From DASYAE01 sp036501535 (lineage in GTDB: Bacteria > Actinomycetota > Actinomycetes > Streptomycetales > Catenulisporaceae): DNA of 25,776 nucleotides. The position numbers and the translations under genes were made by a program. Positions within the stretch are counted from its first letter, which is position 1. Every line of letters starts with the position of its first letter. The notes beneath the pieces were generated by a model. The model saw only the letters and a list, made by a program, of their open reading frames with translations. It did not search any database and was not told where the DNA came from. Of this stretch, positions 1-6,899 are shown in pieces. The DNA lies in the NCBI GenBank assembly GCA_036501535.1, contig DASYAE010000294.1:1-25776 (forward strand), given 5' to 3'.

Positions 1-53
1 TACCTGGGGCGACGCGGCCGTTTCCGCTCAGAACTTACGGGAGGCCACACGCC

Positions 54-1319
54 ATGAATGGGCATATCCAGGATCGATGGTTCAAGACCGAGATCGGTTC
101 GGACGGAAAGCGTAGACGAGTCCAGACCGAACGGCACGGCACTGGAAAGCGGTACCGCGCCCGCTACGTCGGTCCGGACGGCAAGGAGCACAGCGAGTCG
201 TTCCCCGACCGGCAGCGCCGACAAGCCGTCGAATGGCTCGACCGCATCAAAGCCGACATGTCTCGGGGTCAGTATATTGACCCAAGCGCGGGCCGCATCT
301 CCTTCCAGGATTATGCACGTACTTGGCTCTCCGGGCTTACGATCGAAGCGACCAGCATCGAAGCGACTGAATTGCGTCTTCGGCTGCATGTCTTCCCGCG
401 TCTCGGAGCGCGCCCCCTCAATGGCATTCAGCCTGCGGATGTCCGGCAGTGGTCGCGAGACATACAAGATGCGGGGCTTGCGGCTTCGTATCAGCGGGTC
501 ATCTTCGCCAATCTGTCGGCGGTGCTCAGTGCCGCCGTTGATGACGGGCTTATCTCCCGCAATCCCTGTCGAGCGAACTCCGTGCGCGCTCCGAGGCCGG
601 ATGCACGAAAAGTCCGGCCCTGGTCTGCTGACAAGGTGTTCCGGGTGCGGACGGCGCTGCCGGAGCAATACAGGGCGATGGTTGACGCTGGAGCTGGCTG
701 CGGGCTACGGCAGGGCGAAATCTTCGGGCTCGCAGTCGATGAAATCGACTTCGTTACCGGTATTGTCCACGTCACCCGTCAAATCAAAGTGCTGGGAAGC
801 CGCCTGGTCTTCGCACCACCGAAGGGCAACAAGGTTCGTGAGGTGCCGCTGCCGGATGCGGTCGCCGGTGAGCTCTCGCGGCACATCACGCTGCGCCCGC
901 CGCTAGAGGTCACGCTGCCGTGGCGCACCCACAGCGGCCCACTTGTCACGGCGCCACTCCTGTTCTACACGCGGGAACACAGCGCTCTGCATCGCAGCTA
1001 CTTCAACCCGTATGTCTGGAAGCCCGCCCTTGTCAGCGCTGGTGCGTTGCCCGCTCGGCGGCCAGGGGCGTCGCGCTACGAGCCGTCCAGAGACCAGGGC
1101 ATGCACGCGCTGCGGCACTTCTACGCGTCGGTGCTTCTGGACGCGGGGGAGAGCATCAAGGCTCTAAGTGAATACCTCGGGCACAGCGATCCGGGCTTCA
1201 CGCTGCGCACCTATACGCACCTGATGCCAAGCAGCGCGAGCCGTACTCGCAACGCTGTCAGCGCGGTCTTCGATGCCGCTGCGAAGCGCTGCGCCGCGGA
1301 GACCACGGAACACGAGTGA
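54..1319 (+). CDS. Tyrosine recombinase / phage-type integrase
   Basis: A 421-residue site-specific tyrosine recombinase, expected to integrate and excise a mobile element. The catalytic set is visible by my count: Arg219 in GLRQGE, Lys257, His351-x-x-Arg354 in HALRH, His377 in YLGHSD and the nucleophile Tyr387 in RTYTHL. The first ~75 residues form a basic arm-type DNA-binding region (RYRARYVGPDGK), followed by a SAM-like core-binding domain (~80-175). The ATG at 54 has a GGGAGG Shine-Dalgarno about 9 bases upstream. Codon use is less GC-biased than the neighbours (for example the AT-rich stretch near 270-320), suggesting transfer. Known actinomycete integrative elements carry int at one end with xis and rep genes upstream, so the rest of the element would lie left of the window. 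Family certain; element type inferred. Confidence 0.93.
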   Translation: MNGHIQDRWFKTEIGSDGKRRRVQTERHGTGKRYRARYVGPDGKEHSESFPDRQRRQAVEWLDRIKADMSRGQYIDPSAGRISFQDYARTWLSGLTIEATSIEATELRLRLHVFPRLGARPLNGIQPADVRQWSRDIQDAGLAASYQRVIFANLSAVLSAAVDDGLISRNPCRANSVRAPRPDARKVRPWSADKVFRVRTALPEQYRAMVDAGAGCGLRQGEIFGLAVDEIDFVTGIVHVTRQIKVLGSRLVFAPPKGNKVREVPLPDAVAGELSRHITLRPPLEVTLPWRTHSGPLVTAPLLFYTREHSALHRSYFNPYVWKPALVSAGALPARRPGASRYEPSRDQGMHALRHFYASVLLDAGESIKALSEYLGHSDPGFTLRTYTHLMPSSASRTRNAVSAVFDAAAKRCAAETTEHE

Positions 1320-1329
1320 CCGCATGGCG

Positions 1330-1361
1330 AGGTCCCGCCGACGAACGTGTCGGCGGGGCCT
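1330..1361. terminator. Intrinsic terminator between int and glnA
   Basis: A 13-bp stem (1330-1342 with 1349-1361, one G-T wobble) closes a 6-base loop and is followed on the plus strand by TCTTT. It sits 10 bases after the integrase stop. The two flanking genes converge, so it may also stop glnA transcripts arriving on the minus strand. Confidence 0.8.
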
Positions 1362-1427
1362 CTTTGCATGATCACGGCCCGTGCACGGCCCAAAGAGCCG
1401 GTTTACCAGGGCTGACCTGCACTGTTC

Positions 1428-2852
1428 CTAGATGTCGTAGTACAGGTCGAACTCGTACGGGTGCGGGCGCAGCCGGACCGGGTCGATCTCGGCGGTGCGC
1501 TTGTACTCGATCCAGGTCTCGATCAGGTCCGGGGTGAAGACGTTGTCCGCGGTCAGGTAGTCGTGGTCGGACTCGAGGGCCTCGAGGACGGCCGGCAGCG
1601 AGCCGGGGACCTGGGGGACCGCGGCGTGCTCGTCCGGGGGCAGCTCGTAGAGGTCCTTGTCCACCGGGGCGATCGGCTCGATCTTGTTCTTCACGCCGTC
1701 GAGGCCGGCCAGCATCATCGCGGCGAAGGCGAGGTACGGGTTCGAGGACGGGTCGGGCACCCGGAACTCGATCCGCTTGGCCTTGGGGTTCGCGCCGGTG
1801 ATCGGGATGCGCACGCAGGCGGAGCGGTTGCGCTGGGAGTAGACCAGGTTGACCGGGGCCTCGTAGCCGGGCACCAGGCGGTGGTAGGAGTTCACCGTCG
1901 GGTTGGTGAAGGCCAGCAGGCTCGGGGCGTGCCGCAGCAGGCCGCCGATGTAGTGCCGGGCCACGTCGGACAGGCCCGCGTAGCCGATCTCGCTGTAGAA
2001 CAGCGGGTTGCCGTCCTTCCACAGCGACTGGTGCGTGTGCATGCCCGAGCCGTTGTCGCCGAACAGCGGCTTCGGCATGAAGGTGACCGTCTTGCCGGCC
2101 GCCCACGCGGTGTTCTTGACGATGTACTTGAACTTCATCAGGTCGTCGCCGGCCGCGAGCAGCGTGTTGAACCGGTAGTTGATCTCGGCCTGGCCGGCGG
2201 TGCCCACCTCGTGGTGCGCCCGCTCGACCGTGAGGCCCGCGGCGATCAGGTTCTGCACGATCGCGTCGCGCAGGTCGCCGTAGTGGTCGTAGGGCGCGAC
2301 CGGGAAGTAGCCGCCCTTGTAGCGGACCTTGTAGCCGAGGTTGCCGCCCTCCTCCTCGCGCCCGGTGTTCCAGTGCCCGGACTCGGAGTCGATGTGGTAC
2401 ATCCCGCCGTTGACCGTGGTCTCGTAGCGCACCGAGTCGAACACGTAGAACTCGGCCTCGGGGCCGAAGTACGCGGTGTCGGCGATGCCGGTCTTGCGCA
2501 GCGACTGCTCGGCCTTGCGCGCCACGTTGCGTGGGTCCCGGGAGTAAGGCTCGCCGGTCAGCGGGTCGTGGATGAAGAAGTTGATGTTGAGCGTCTTCTC
2601 CTTGCGGAACGGGTCCACGATCGCCGAACCGGCGTCCGGCATCAGCTGCATGTCGGATTCGTGGATCGCCTGGAAGCCGCGGATCGACGAGCCGTCGAAG
2701 GCCAGCCCGTCGGTGAACACCGAGGCGCCGAAGGACTCCGCCGGAACGGTGAAGTGCTGCATGACGCCCGGCAGGTCGCAGAATCGGACGTCGACGAACT
2801 TCACGCCTTCGTCACTGATGTACTTCAGCACATCCTCGTCGCTCTGGAACAT
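1428..2852 (-). CDS. glnA: Glutamine synthetase type I (GSI-beta)
   Basis: ATP-dependent synthesis of glutamine from glutamate and ammonium in the cytoplasm; the main ammonium-assimilating enzyme of actinomycetes. The 474 residues match the usual length for GSI. Visible motifs include GPEAEFYVFD (metal-binding glutamates), NGSGMHTHQSLW (ATP and glutamate site), RIEFRVPDPSSNPYLAF and KNKIEP. Tyr402 by my count, in DLYELPP, corresponds to the adenylylation tyrosine of GSI-beta enzymes, so post-translational control by GlnE is expected. The ATG is preceded by AGGAGGAG. The gene reads alone, convergent with the integrase and divergent from the RDD protein. A four-part GlnR site about 235 bases upstream points to nitrogen control. 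The reading frame is intact, so the neighbouring element has not damaged it. Confidence 0.98.
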   Translation of the reverse strand: MFQSDEDVLKYISDEGVKFVDVRFCDLPGVMQHFTVPAESFGASVFTDGLAFDGSSIRGFQAIHESDMQLMPDAGSAIVDPFRKEKTLNINFFIHDPLTGEPYSRDPRNVARKAEQSLRKTGIADTAYFGPEAEFYVFDSVRYETTVNGGMYHIDSESGHWNTGREEEGGNLGYKVRYKGGYFPVAPYDHYGDLRDAIVQNLIAAGLTVERAHHEVGTAGQAEINYRFNTLLAAGDDLMKFKYIVKNTAWAAGKTVTFMPKPLFGDNGSGMHTHQSLWKDGNPLFYSEIGYAGLSDVARHYIGGLLRHAPSLLAFTNPTVNSYHRLVPGYEAPVNLVYSQRNRSACVRIPITGANPKAKRIEFRVPDPSSNPYLAFAAMMLAGLDGVKNKIEPIAPVDKDLYELPPDEHAAVPQVPGSLPAVLEALESDHDYLTADNVFTPDLIETWIEYKRTAEIDPVRLRPHPYEFDLYYDI

Positions 2853-2928
2853 CGGTCTCCTCCTAGACCCGGGTCCGCGCCGTCCGGCTGCGCTGGGCGA
2901 ACAGACGGGGATCGGCGCGTGCGCGGGC

Positions 2929-2956
2929 TCATTCGTGTGGGGTCATTCGTGTGGTG
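2929..2956. repeat. 14-bp tandem repeat in the glnA leader region
   Basis: Two adjacent 14-base units (2929-2942 and 2943-2956) differ at one base; the shared core is TCATTCGTGTGG. They lie about 75 bases upstream of the glnA start and downstream of the GlnR site, so they would be in the 5' untranslated RNA if transcription starts near 3065. No function is recognised. Confidence 0.6.
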
Positions 2957-3086
2957 TGCTGCGTTGGTCGGCCAGACGCGCGGGCCCCCACACGGACCGC
3001 CGGCTGCCCACCATGGGCCTGAGCGCTCCGCCCGGAGCACCGGAAACTGCCTCACAGGCTCTGGCCGGAAACGATAGGCAGGGGCC

Positions 3087-3124
3087 ATTTCCCGCCCATG
3101 TCCCTTTTGTTTCCTGTGGGTTAC
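3087..3124 (-). promoter_or_regulatory. GlnR-binding site upstream of glnA
   Basis: On the minus strand four pentamers follow one another with exact 6-base spacers: GTAAC (3120-3124), GAAAC (3109-3113), GACAT (3098-3102) and GAAAT (3087-3091). This is the a1-b1-a2-b2 layout known for GlnR of Streptomyces (gTnAC-n6-GaAAc repeated). A possible -10 TATCGT lies just downstream at 3071-3076. Together with the glnA neighbour this makes nitrogen control by GlnR very likely. The site is also upstream of the divergent RDD gene. Confidence 0.88.
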
Positions 3125-3217
3125 GCGGGTGACCGGCATCGTAGTCTGCCACACCGTGCATAAGGGACAGGCGCGCTGGGTCCCCGGGGCGGGGCGGAGC
3201 GGCGTTTTCCCGGCGGC

Positions 3218-3223
3218 TACCGT
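3218..3223 (+). promoter_or_regulatory. Possible -10 element, leaderless RDD transcript
   Basis: TACCGT (TAnnnT type) ends exactly 7 bases before the ATG at 3231, so transcription would start on the A of the start codon. No convincing -35 is visible and no Shine-Dalgarno precedes the ATG. Confidence 0.5.
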
Positions 3224-3230
3224 GGTCGGT

Positions 3231-3860
3231 ATGAAGCAGCAGCCCGCCGCGCGGCCGTCCAAGGGCGCGGCGAAGAACCCGCCGAAGAAGCCGGCGCCTG
3301 TTACCGGCAGTTCTCGGGACAGCTCCCGGAACAAGGCTGGGGCCAAGAAGGCCGTTTCCGACGTCCCGCCGGACGCAGCGCCGGCAGCGGCCGCCGTCGG
3401 CTCCACCCGCGCCGCGCTCGGCGGCTGGCTGGAGGGGCCCCGGTTCGACGCCGACCCGGACGAGCAGAGCCGGTACCGGGGCGAGCGGCTCGGCCTTCCG
3501 GAGAGCGGTCCGGGGGCGTTGGCCGGGCAGGGGCGGCGGCTCGGTGCGCTGTGCGTCGACTGGGCCATCGCCTACCTCATCGTGCTGGCCATCGGCTGGC
3601 GGCCGAGCAGCGCCGCGGGCCAGTGGGGCGTGGTCGGCATCTTCGCGGCGGAGCACGTCCTGCTGCTGTCCACGCTGGGCTACACGATCGGCAAGCGGCT
3701 GTTCGGCACCCGGGTCGGCAAGCTCGGCGGCCCGATCACCCCGCTGCACGTGCTGGGCCGCACCGTCCTGCTCCTGCTGGTCATCCCGGCCGTGATCTGG
3801 GATCGGGACGGCCGCGGCCTGCACGACCGGCTCGTCGGCACGGTCGAGGTGCTGCGCTGA
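3231..3860 (+). CDS. RDD-family membrane protein
   Basis: A 209-residue inner-membrane protein. The first ~85 residues are a lysine-, alanine- and proline-rich cytoplasmic tail. The RDD domain follows: RRLGALCVDW at the start of the first helix, a second helix ending GYTIGKRLFGTRV, and a third helix with the closing DRDGRGLHDRLVGTVEV. These Arg/Asp-rich signatures define the family; its biochemical role is poorly established (ion transport has been suggested for some members). The frame is open from a GTG at 3129, but the ATG at 3231 is preferred because it has a -10 hexamer 7 bases upstream and the intervening peptide looks non-coding. The gene is divergent from glnA and conserved beside it in streptomycetes, by memory. 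Confidence 0.88.
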   Translation: MKQQPAARPSKGAAKNPPKKPAPVTGSSRDSSRNKAGAKKAVSDVPPDAAPAAAAVGSTRAALGGWLEGPRFDADPDEQSRYRGERLGLPESGPGALAGQGRRLGALCVDWAIAYLIVLAIGWRPSSAAGQWGVVGIFAAEHVLLLSTLGYTIGKRLFGTRVGKLGGPITPLHVLGRTVLLLLVIPAVIWDRDGRGLHDRLVGTVEVLR

Positions 3861-3916
3861 GCGCAGCCGGCCTCGGCCGCCGGCCGTCCGCCCCCAGGTT
3901 TCCGACAGATGTCGGC

Positions 3917-3980
3917 GATGTTTCGGCGCTGTGATGTTCCGGCGCGGTGTTGTTTAGGGGCAGTGCTGTTTCGGCCGTCC
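3917..3980. repeat. Four degenerate 16-bp tandem units
   Basis: Between the convergent RDD and DUF4191 genes there are four back-to-back 16-base units starting at 3917, 3933, 3949 and 3965, of the form GNTGTTTCGGCGCNGT with substitutions. The first two differ at only two positions. They are thymine-rich compared with the surrounding DNA. No function is recognised; terminator activity is possible because both genes end here. Confidence 0.5.
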
Positions 3981-4008
3981 TCGGCCGGTCGCCGCGCCGG
4001 ATCTGACG

Positions 4009-4785
4009 CTACTTCAGGTTCCCCCGCGGGATCCGGCCGCCGCGCGGGATCGGGCCCTTCGGCATGATCCGGTCGATCGGGTTTCCGGCGACCGCCTTGA
4101 GCCGGTTCGAGTACTCCACCACCTGCGGTCCCGTCAGCTTCCGGCCGCGCAGCCCGATCTTGGTCACGTGCTGGTTCAGCCGGCCCAGCGGGATCTGGCC
4201 GGCGTCGGCGTCGTCGCCCACGATGATCGATTCGACCTCGACGTCCGGGCCGAGGTAGCGGGAGATCGCCCTGCGCTCGCTCGCGATCAGCTGGTTCAGC
4301 CGGTTCGGGTTGCCCTCGCCGACCAGCAGGACGCCGCCGCGGCCGATCAGCCGGTGCACCAGGTCCTGCTGCCGGTTGAACTGCACCCCGGTGCTCATCG
4401 TCCACTTGCCGCGCTTGAGGCTCTGCTCCAGCACGCTGGCCGCAGCCCCGGTCTCGCCCTCGATCCGCTTGTACGCCGCGCGCTGCACCCGCCGCGAGAG
4501 CGTCATCACCGCCGCCGCGAGCCCGCCGATCACCATCAGCAGCACCGTGATGACGAGAGAGAAGACGGGGGCCGTGGCGAGATCGTGCTTGTCGACGCTG
4601 AAGAAGGCGAGCACGAGCAGGAGCACCGCGACGCCGCCGCCCCAGCCCGCCACGGCGAGGGTCAGCTTCGGGTCGAGCTTCTTCGTGACCCGGTAGGCGA
4701 AGAAGATCTGCTTGACGCGCCCGGTCGGCGGCTCAAGCTGGTCCATCGGCTCGGCGGCCGGTTCGGGGGAGGTGTTACGCGCCAT
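4009..4785 (-). CDS. DUF4191-type conserved membrane protein
   Basis: A 258-residue protein of the actinobacterial family usually called DUF4191. An N-terminal cytoplasmic segment is followed by two adjacent membrane helices (about residues 40-64 and 71-95, the second ending AAAVMTLSRRVQR) and a soluble domain containing VLLVGEGNPNRLNQLIASERR, which looks nucleotide- or ligand-related but has no assigned function. It lies downstream of lipA on the same strand, but a full promoter in the 157-base gap and a leaderless start argue for separate transcription. The position between lipA and glnA is conserved in streptomycetes, by memory. Family assignment rests on pattern recognition of size, topology and neighbourhood. 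Confidence 0.8.
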   Translation of the reverse strand: MARNTSPEPAAEPMDQLEPPTGRVKQIFFAYRVTKKLDPKLTLAVAGWGGGVAVLLLVLAFFSVDKHDLATAPVFSLVITVLLMVIGGLAAAVMTLSRRVQRAAYKRIEGETGAAASVLEQSLKRGKWTMSTGVQFNRQQDLVHRLIGRGGVLLVGEGNPNRLNQLIASERRAISRYLGPDVEVESIIVGDDADAGQIPLGRLNQHVTKIGLRGRKLTGPQVVEYSNRLKAVAGNPIDRIMPKGPIPRGGRIPRGNLK

Positions 4786-4792
4786 GGGGCAC

Positions 4793-4821
4793 AGGATAAG
4801 TCCCCGGAGCGTCGGCGTCAG
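4793..4821 (-). promoter_or_regulatory. Promoter of the DUF4191 gene (leaderless)
   Basis: On the minus strand a -35 CTGACG (4816-4821) and a -10 TATCCT (4793-4798) are separated by exactly 17 bases. The -10 ends 7 bases before the ATG at 4785, placing the transcript start on the start codon. This is the clearest sigma-70 type promoter in the window. Confidence 0.75.
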
Positions 4822-4942
4822 AATCGCCTGCGGATGCTGTGATCCTCCCGCAACAGATCGGCGGCCGGAACAGGGCCGCGCGCAGTCGTCCGGCAGTCCT
4901 CCGGCGGCCCTCCCGATGCCTTCCCCAGCCGCTACCCGGTCG

Positions 4943-5950
4943 CTACTGCCGCGCCTCGACCGCCTGCCGGTACAGCCGCCCGGCCCGGTACGACGAGCGC
5001 ACCAGCGGCCCGGACATCACGCCGGCGAAGCCGATCTGCTCGGCCTCCTCGCGCAGTTCGACGAACTCCTCCGGCTTGACCCAGCGCTCGACCGGATGGT
5101 GCCGCGGCGAGGGCCGCAGGTACTGGGTGATGGTGATCAGCTCGCAGCCGGCCCCGTGCAGGTCGCGCAGCGCCTGCGAGATCTCCTTCCGCTCCTCGCC
5201 CATGCCGAGGATCAGGTTCGACTTGGTGACCAGCCCGGCCGCGCGGGCCTGCCGGATCACGTCGAGCGAGCGGTCGTAGCGGAACGCCGGGCGGATCCGC
5301 TTGAAGATCCGCGGCACCGTCTCCACGTTGTGCGCGAGCACTTCGGGCTCGGCGGCGAAGACCTGCTCGAGCAGTTCCGGCACCCCGTTGAAGTCCGGGA
5401 TCAGCAGTTCGACGCCGGTGCCGGGCACCTGCCGGTGGATCTCGCGCACCGTCTCGGCGTAGAGCCACGCGCCGCCGTCCGGCTGGTCGTCCCGCGCGAC
5501 ACCGGTGACCGTCGCGTACTTCAGGCCCATCGAGGCGACCGACTCGCCGACCCGGCGCGGCTCGTCCCGGTCCAGCGCGGCCGGCCGGCCGGTGTCGATC
5601 TGGCAGAAGTCGCAGCGCCGGGTGCACTGCTCGCCGCCGATCAGGAAGGTCGCCTCGCGGTCCTCCCAGCACTCGAAGATGTTCGGGCAGCCGGCCTCCT
5701 GGCAGACCGTGTGCAGGCCCTCGCGCTTCACCAGCGCTTGTAGCTCGGTGTACTGCGGGCCCATCTTCGCCCGGGTCTTGATCCAGGCCGGCTTCTTCTC
5801 GATCGGCGTGGCGCTGTTGCGCACCTCCAGGCGCAGCAGCTTGCGGCCGTCCGGCCCGAAGGACGCGCCGGAAGGCCCGGCGGCGACGGAATCCGCGGTG
5901 TCCGCGGTCGCCGTGGACCCGGCGGCCACACCGTTCTCTGCGATCGTCAC
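4943..5950 (-). CDS. lipA: Lipoyl synthase
   Basis: Radical-SAM enzyme that inserts two sulfur atoms into octanoyl groups already attached to lipoyl domains. Both iron-sulfur clusters are visible by my count: the auxiliary cluster ligands Cys83-x4-Cys88-x5-Cys94 (CQEAGCPNIFEC) and the SAM-cluster ligands Cys109-x3-Cys113-x2-Cys116 (CTRRCDFC). The C-terminal region has the expected RSSYRAG motif with the family's conserved serine. Length is 335 residues, including a ~30-residue low-complexity N-terminal tail. The start is a GTG with GAGGAG 8 bases upstream. It follows lipB by 84 bases in the same direction, so the two probably form an operon supplying the E2 and GcvH proteins. Confidence 0.98.
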   Translation of the reverse strand: MTIAENGVAAGSTATADTADSVAAGPSGASFGPDGRKLLRLEVRNSATPIEKKPAWIKTRAKMGPQYTELQALVKREGLHTVCQEAGCPNIFECWEDREATFLIGGEQCTRRCDFCQIDTGRPAALDRDEPRRVGESVASMGLKYATVTGVARDDQPDGGAWLYAETVREIHRQVPGTGVELLIPDFNGVPELLEQVFAAEPEVLAHNVETVPRIFKRIRPAFRYDRSLDVIRQARAAGLVTKSNLILGMGEERKEISQALRDLHGAGCELITITQYLRPSPRHHPVERWVKPEEFVELREEAEQIGFAGVMSGPLVRSSYRAGRLYRQAVEARQ

Positions 5951-6034
5951 GCCCGGCTCTCCTCGACTCCGACTCTTGACACTCTCGTCGACTGTGCTCG
6001 TCTGTGGCTCGTTCCCCCGTGCACCGCTTCCAGC

Positions 6035-6751
6035 CTAAGCTGCCGCGGCCTCTGCTTTCGCTTCTGCCTTCGTCTTGTCCTTGTCCCTGACCCGGTCCGT
6101 CGCTGCGCCTTTGGGCCGCACGAGCAGCGGCAGGTGCCGCTCGACGATCGGCAGCATCTCCTCGACGATGACGGTCCGGCCGAGCTCCCGGCTCAGCGTC
6201 GTGACGCCCGCGTCGCGGATGCCGCAGGCCACGATCCGGTCGTACCAGCTCAGGTCGTTCTCGCAGTTCAGGGCGAAGCCGTGCATCGTGACGCCCTGCG
6301 CGAACCGCATGCCGAGCGCGGCGACCTTGCGGTCCTGCTCGCCTTTCGAGTCCTGCACCCACACGCCGGAGCGCCCCTTCACCCGCACCGTCTCCAGGCC
6401 CACCTCGGCGCAGGCCTCGATGACGACCTGCTCGACCCTGCGGACGAAGTCCACCACGTACACGCCCTCGGGCATTTTCACGATCGGGTAGCCCACCAGC
6501 TGGCCGGGGCCGTGCCAGGTGATCTTCCCGCCGCGGTCCACGTCCACCACGGGTGTTTCGTCGAACGGCCGGTCCAGCGGCTCGGTGCGCTTGCCGGCGG
6601 TGTAGACCGCCGGGTGCTCCAGCAGGATGACCGCGTCCGGCACCTGGTCAAGGACCCGGGCCGCGTGCCGGGCCCGCTGGTCCGCCCAGGCCCGGTGATA
6701 GTCGACCCGCTGCTCGCCGAAGCCGGCCCGGATGATTTCGAGTTCGCCCAC
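6035..6751 (-). CDS. lipB: Lipoyl(octanoyl) transferase
   Basis: Transfers octanoate from acyl-carrier protein to lipoyl domains, the first step of lipoate assembly and the substrate supply for LipA next door. Recognisable elements are YPIVKMPEGVYVVDFVRR, the catalytic lysine in DRKVAALGMRFA, MHGFALNCENDL and the catalytic cysteine in ACGIRDAGVTTLSREL. The length is 238 residues. About 25 C-terminal residues are a charged lysine/alanine-rich tail (KTKAEAKAEA) beyond the usual domain. The start is GTG at 6751 with no Shine-Dalgarno, but a -10 hexamer ends 7 bases upstream, implying a leaderless transcript. Confidence 0.97.
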   Translation of the reverse strand: MGELEIIRAGFGEQRVDYHRAWADQRARHAARVLDQVPDAVILLEHPAVYTAGKRTEPLDRPFDETPVVDVDRGGKITWHGPGQLVGYPIVKMPEGVYVVDFVRRVEQVVIEACAEVGLETVRVKGRSGVWVQDSKGEQDRKVAALGMRFAQGVTMHGFALNCENDLSWYDRIVACGIRDAGVTTLSRELGRTVIVEEMLPIVERHLPLLVRPKGAATDRVRDKDKTKAEAKAEAAAA

Positions 6752-6758
6752 GGTTAAG

Positions 6759-6764
6759 ACTCTA
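6759..6764 (-). promoter_or_regulatory. -10 element of lipB (leaderless)
   Basis: TAGAGT on the minus strand ends exactly 7 bases before the GTG start of lipB. No strong -35 is visible at 16-18 bases. The position predicts a transcript starting on the G of the start codon and probably continuing into lipA. Confidence 0.55.
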
Positions 6765-6899
6765 CGACGGGCCCGGAACGCGGCTTGAACGACGCCTTTC
6801 GGCGGTCCGCCGCAGGGGAGGCGCGTCCTGGCGGGCCCGGGATCGGGCTCCTGCCCGCGTGATCTCCATCACAATTCGACTCACGCGCATCGCCTGCGG

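Noticed and set aside
1320..1430. A tRNA 3' fragment as attachment site beside the integrase
   Set aside because: I looked for a T-loop (GTTCRA) and an acceptor-stem end; neither is present on either strand.
1461..3077. A 538-residue open frame on the plus strand opposite glnA
   Set aside because: It is the antisense shadow of a GC3-rich gene: composition is Arg/Val/Gly/His-rich without any motif, while glnA on the other strand is certain.
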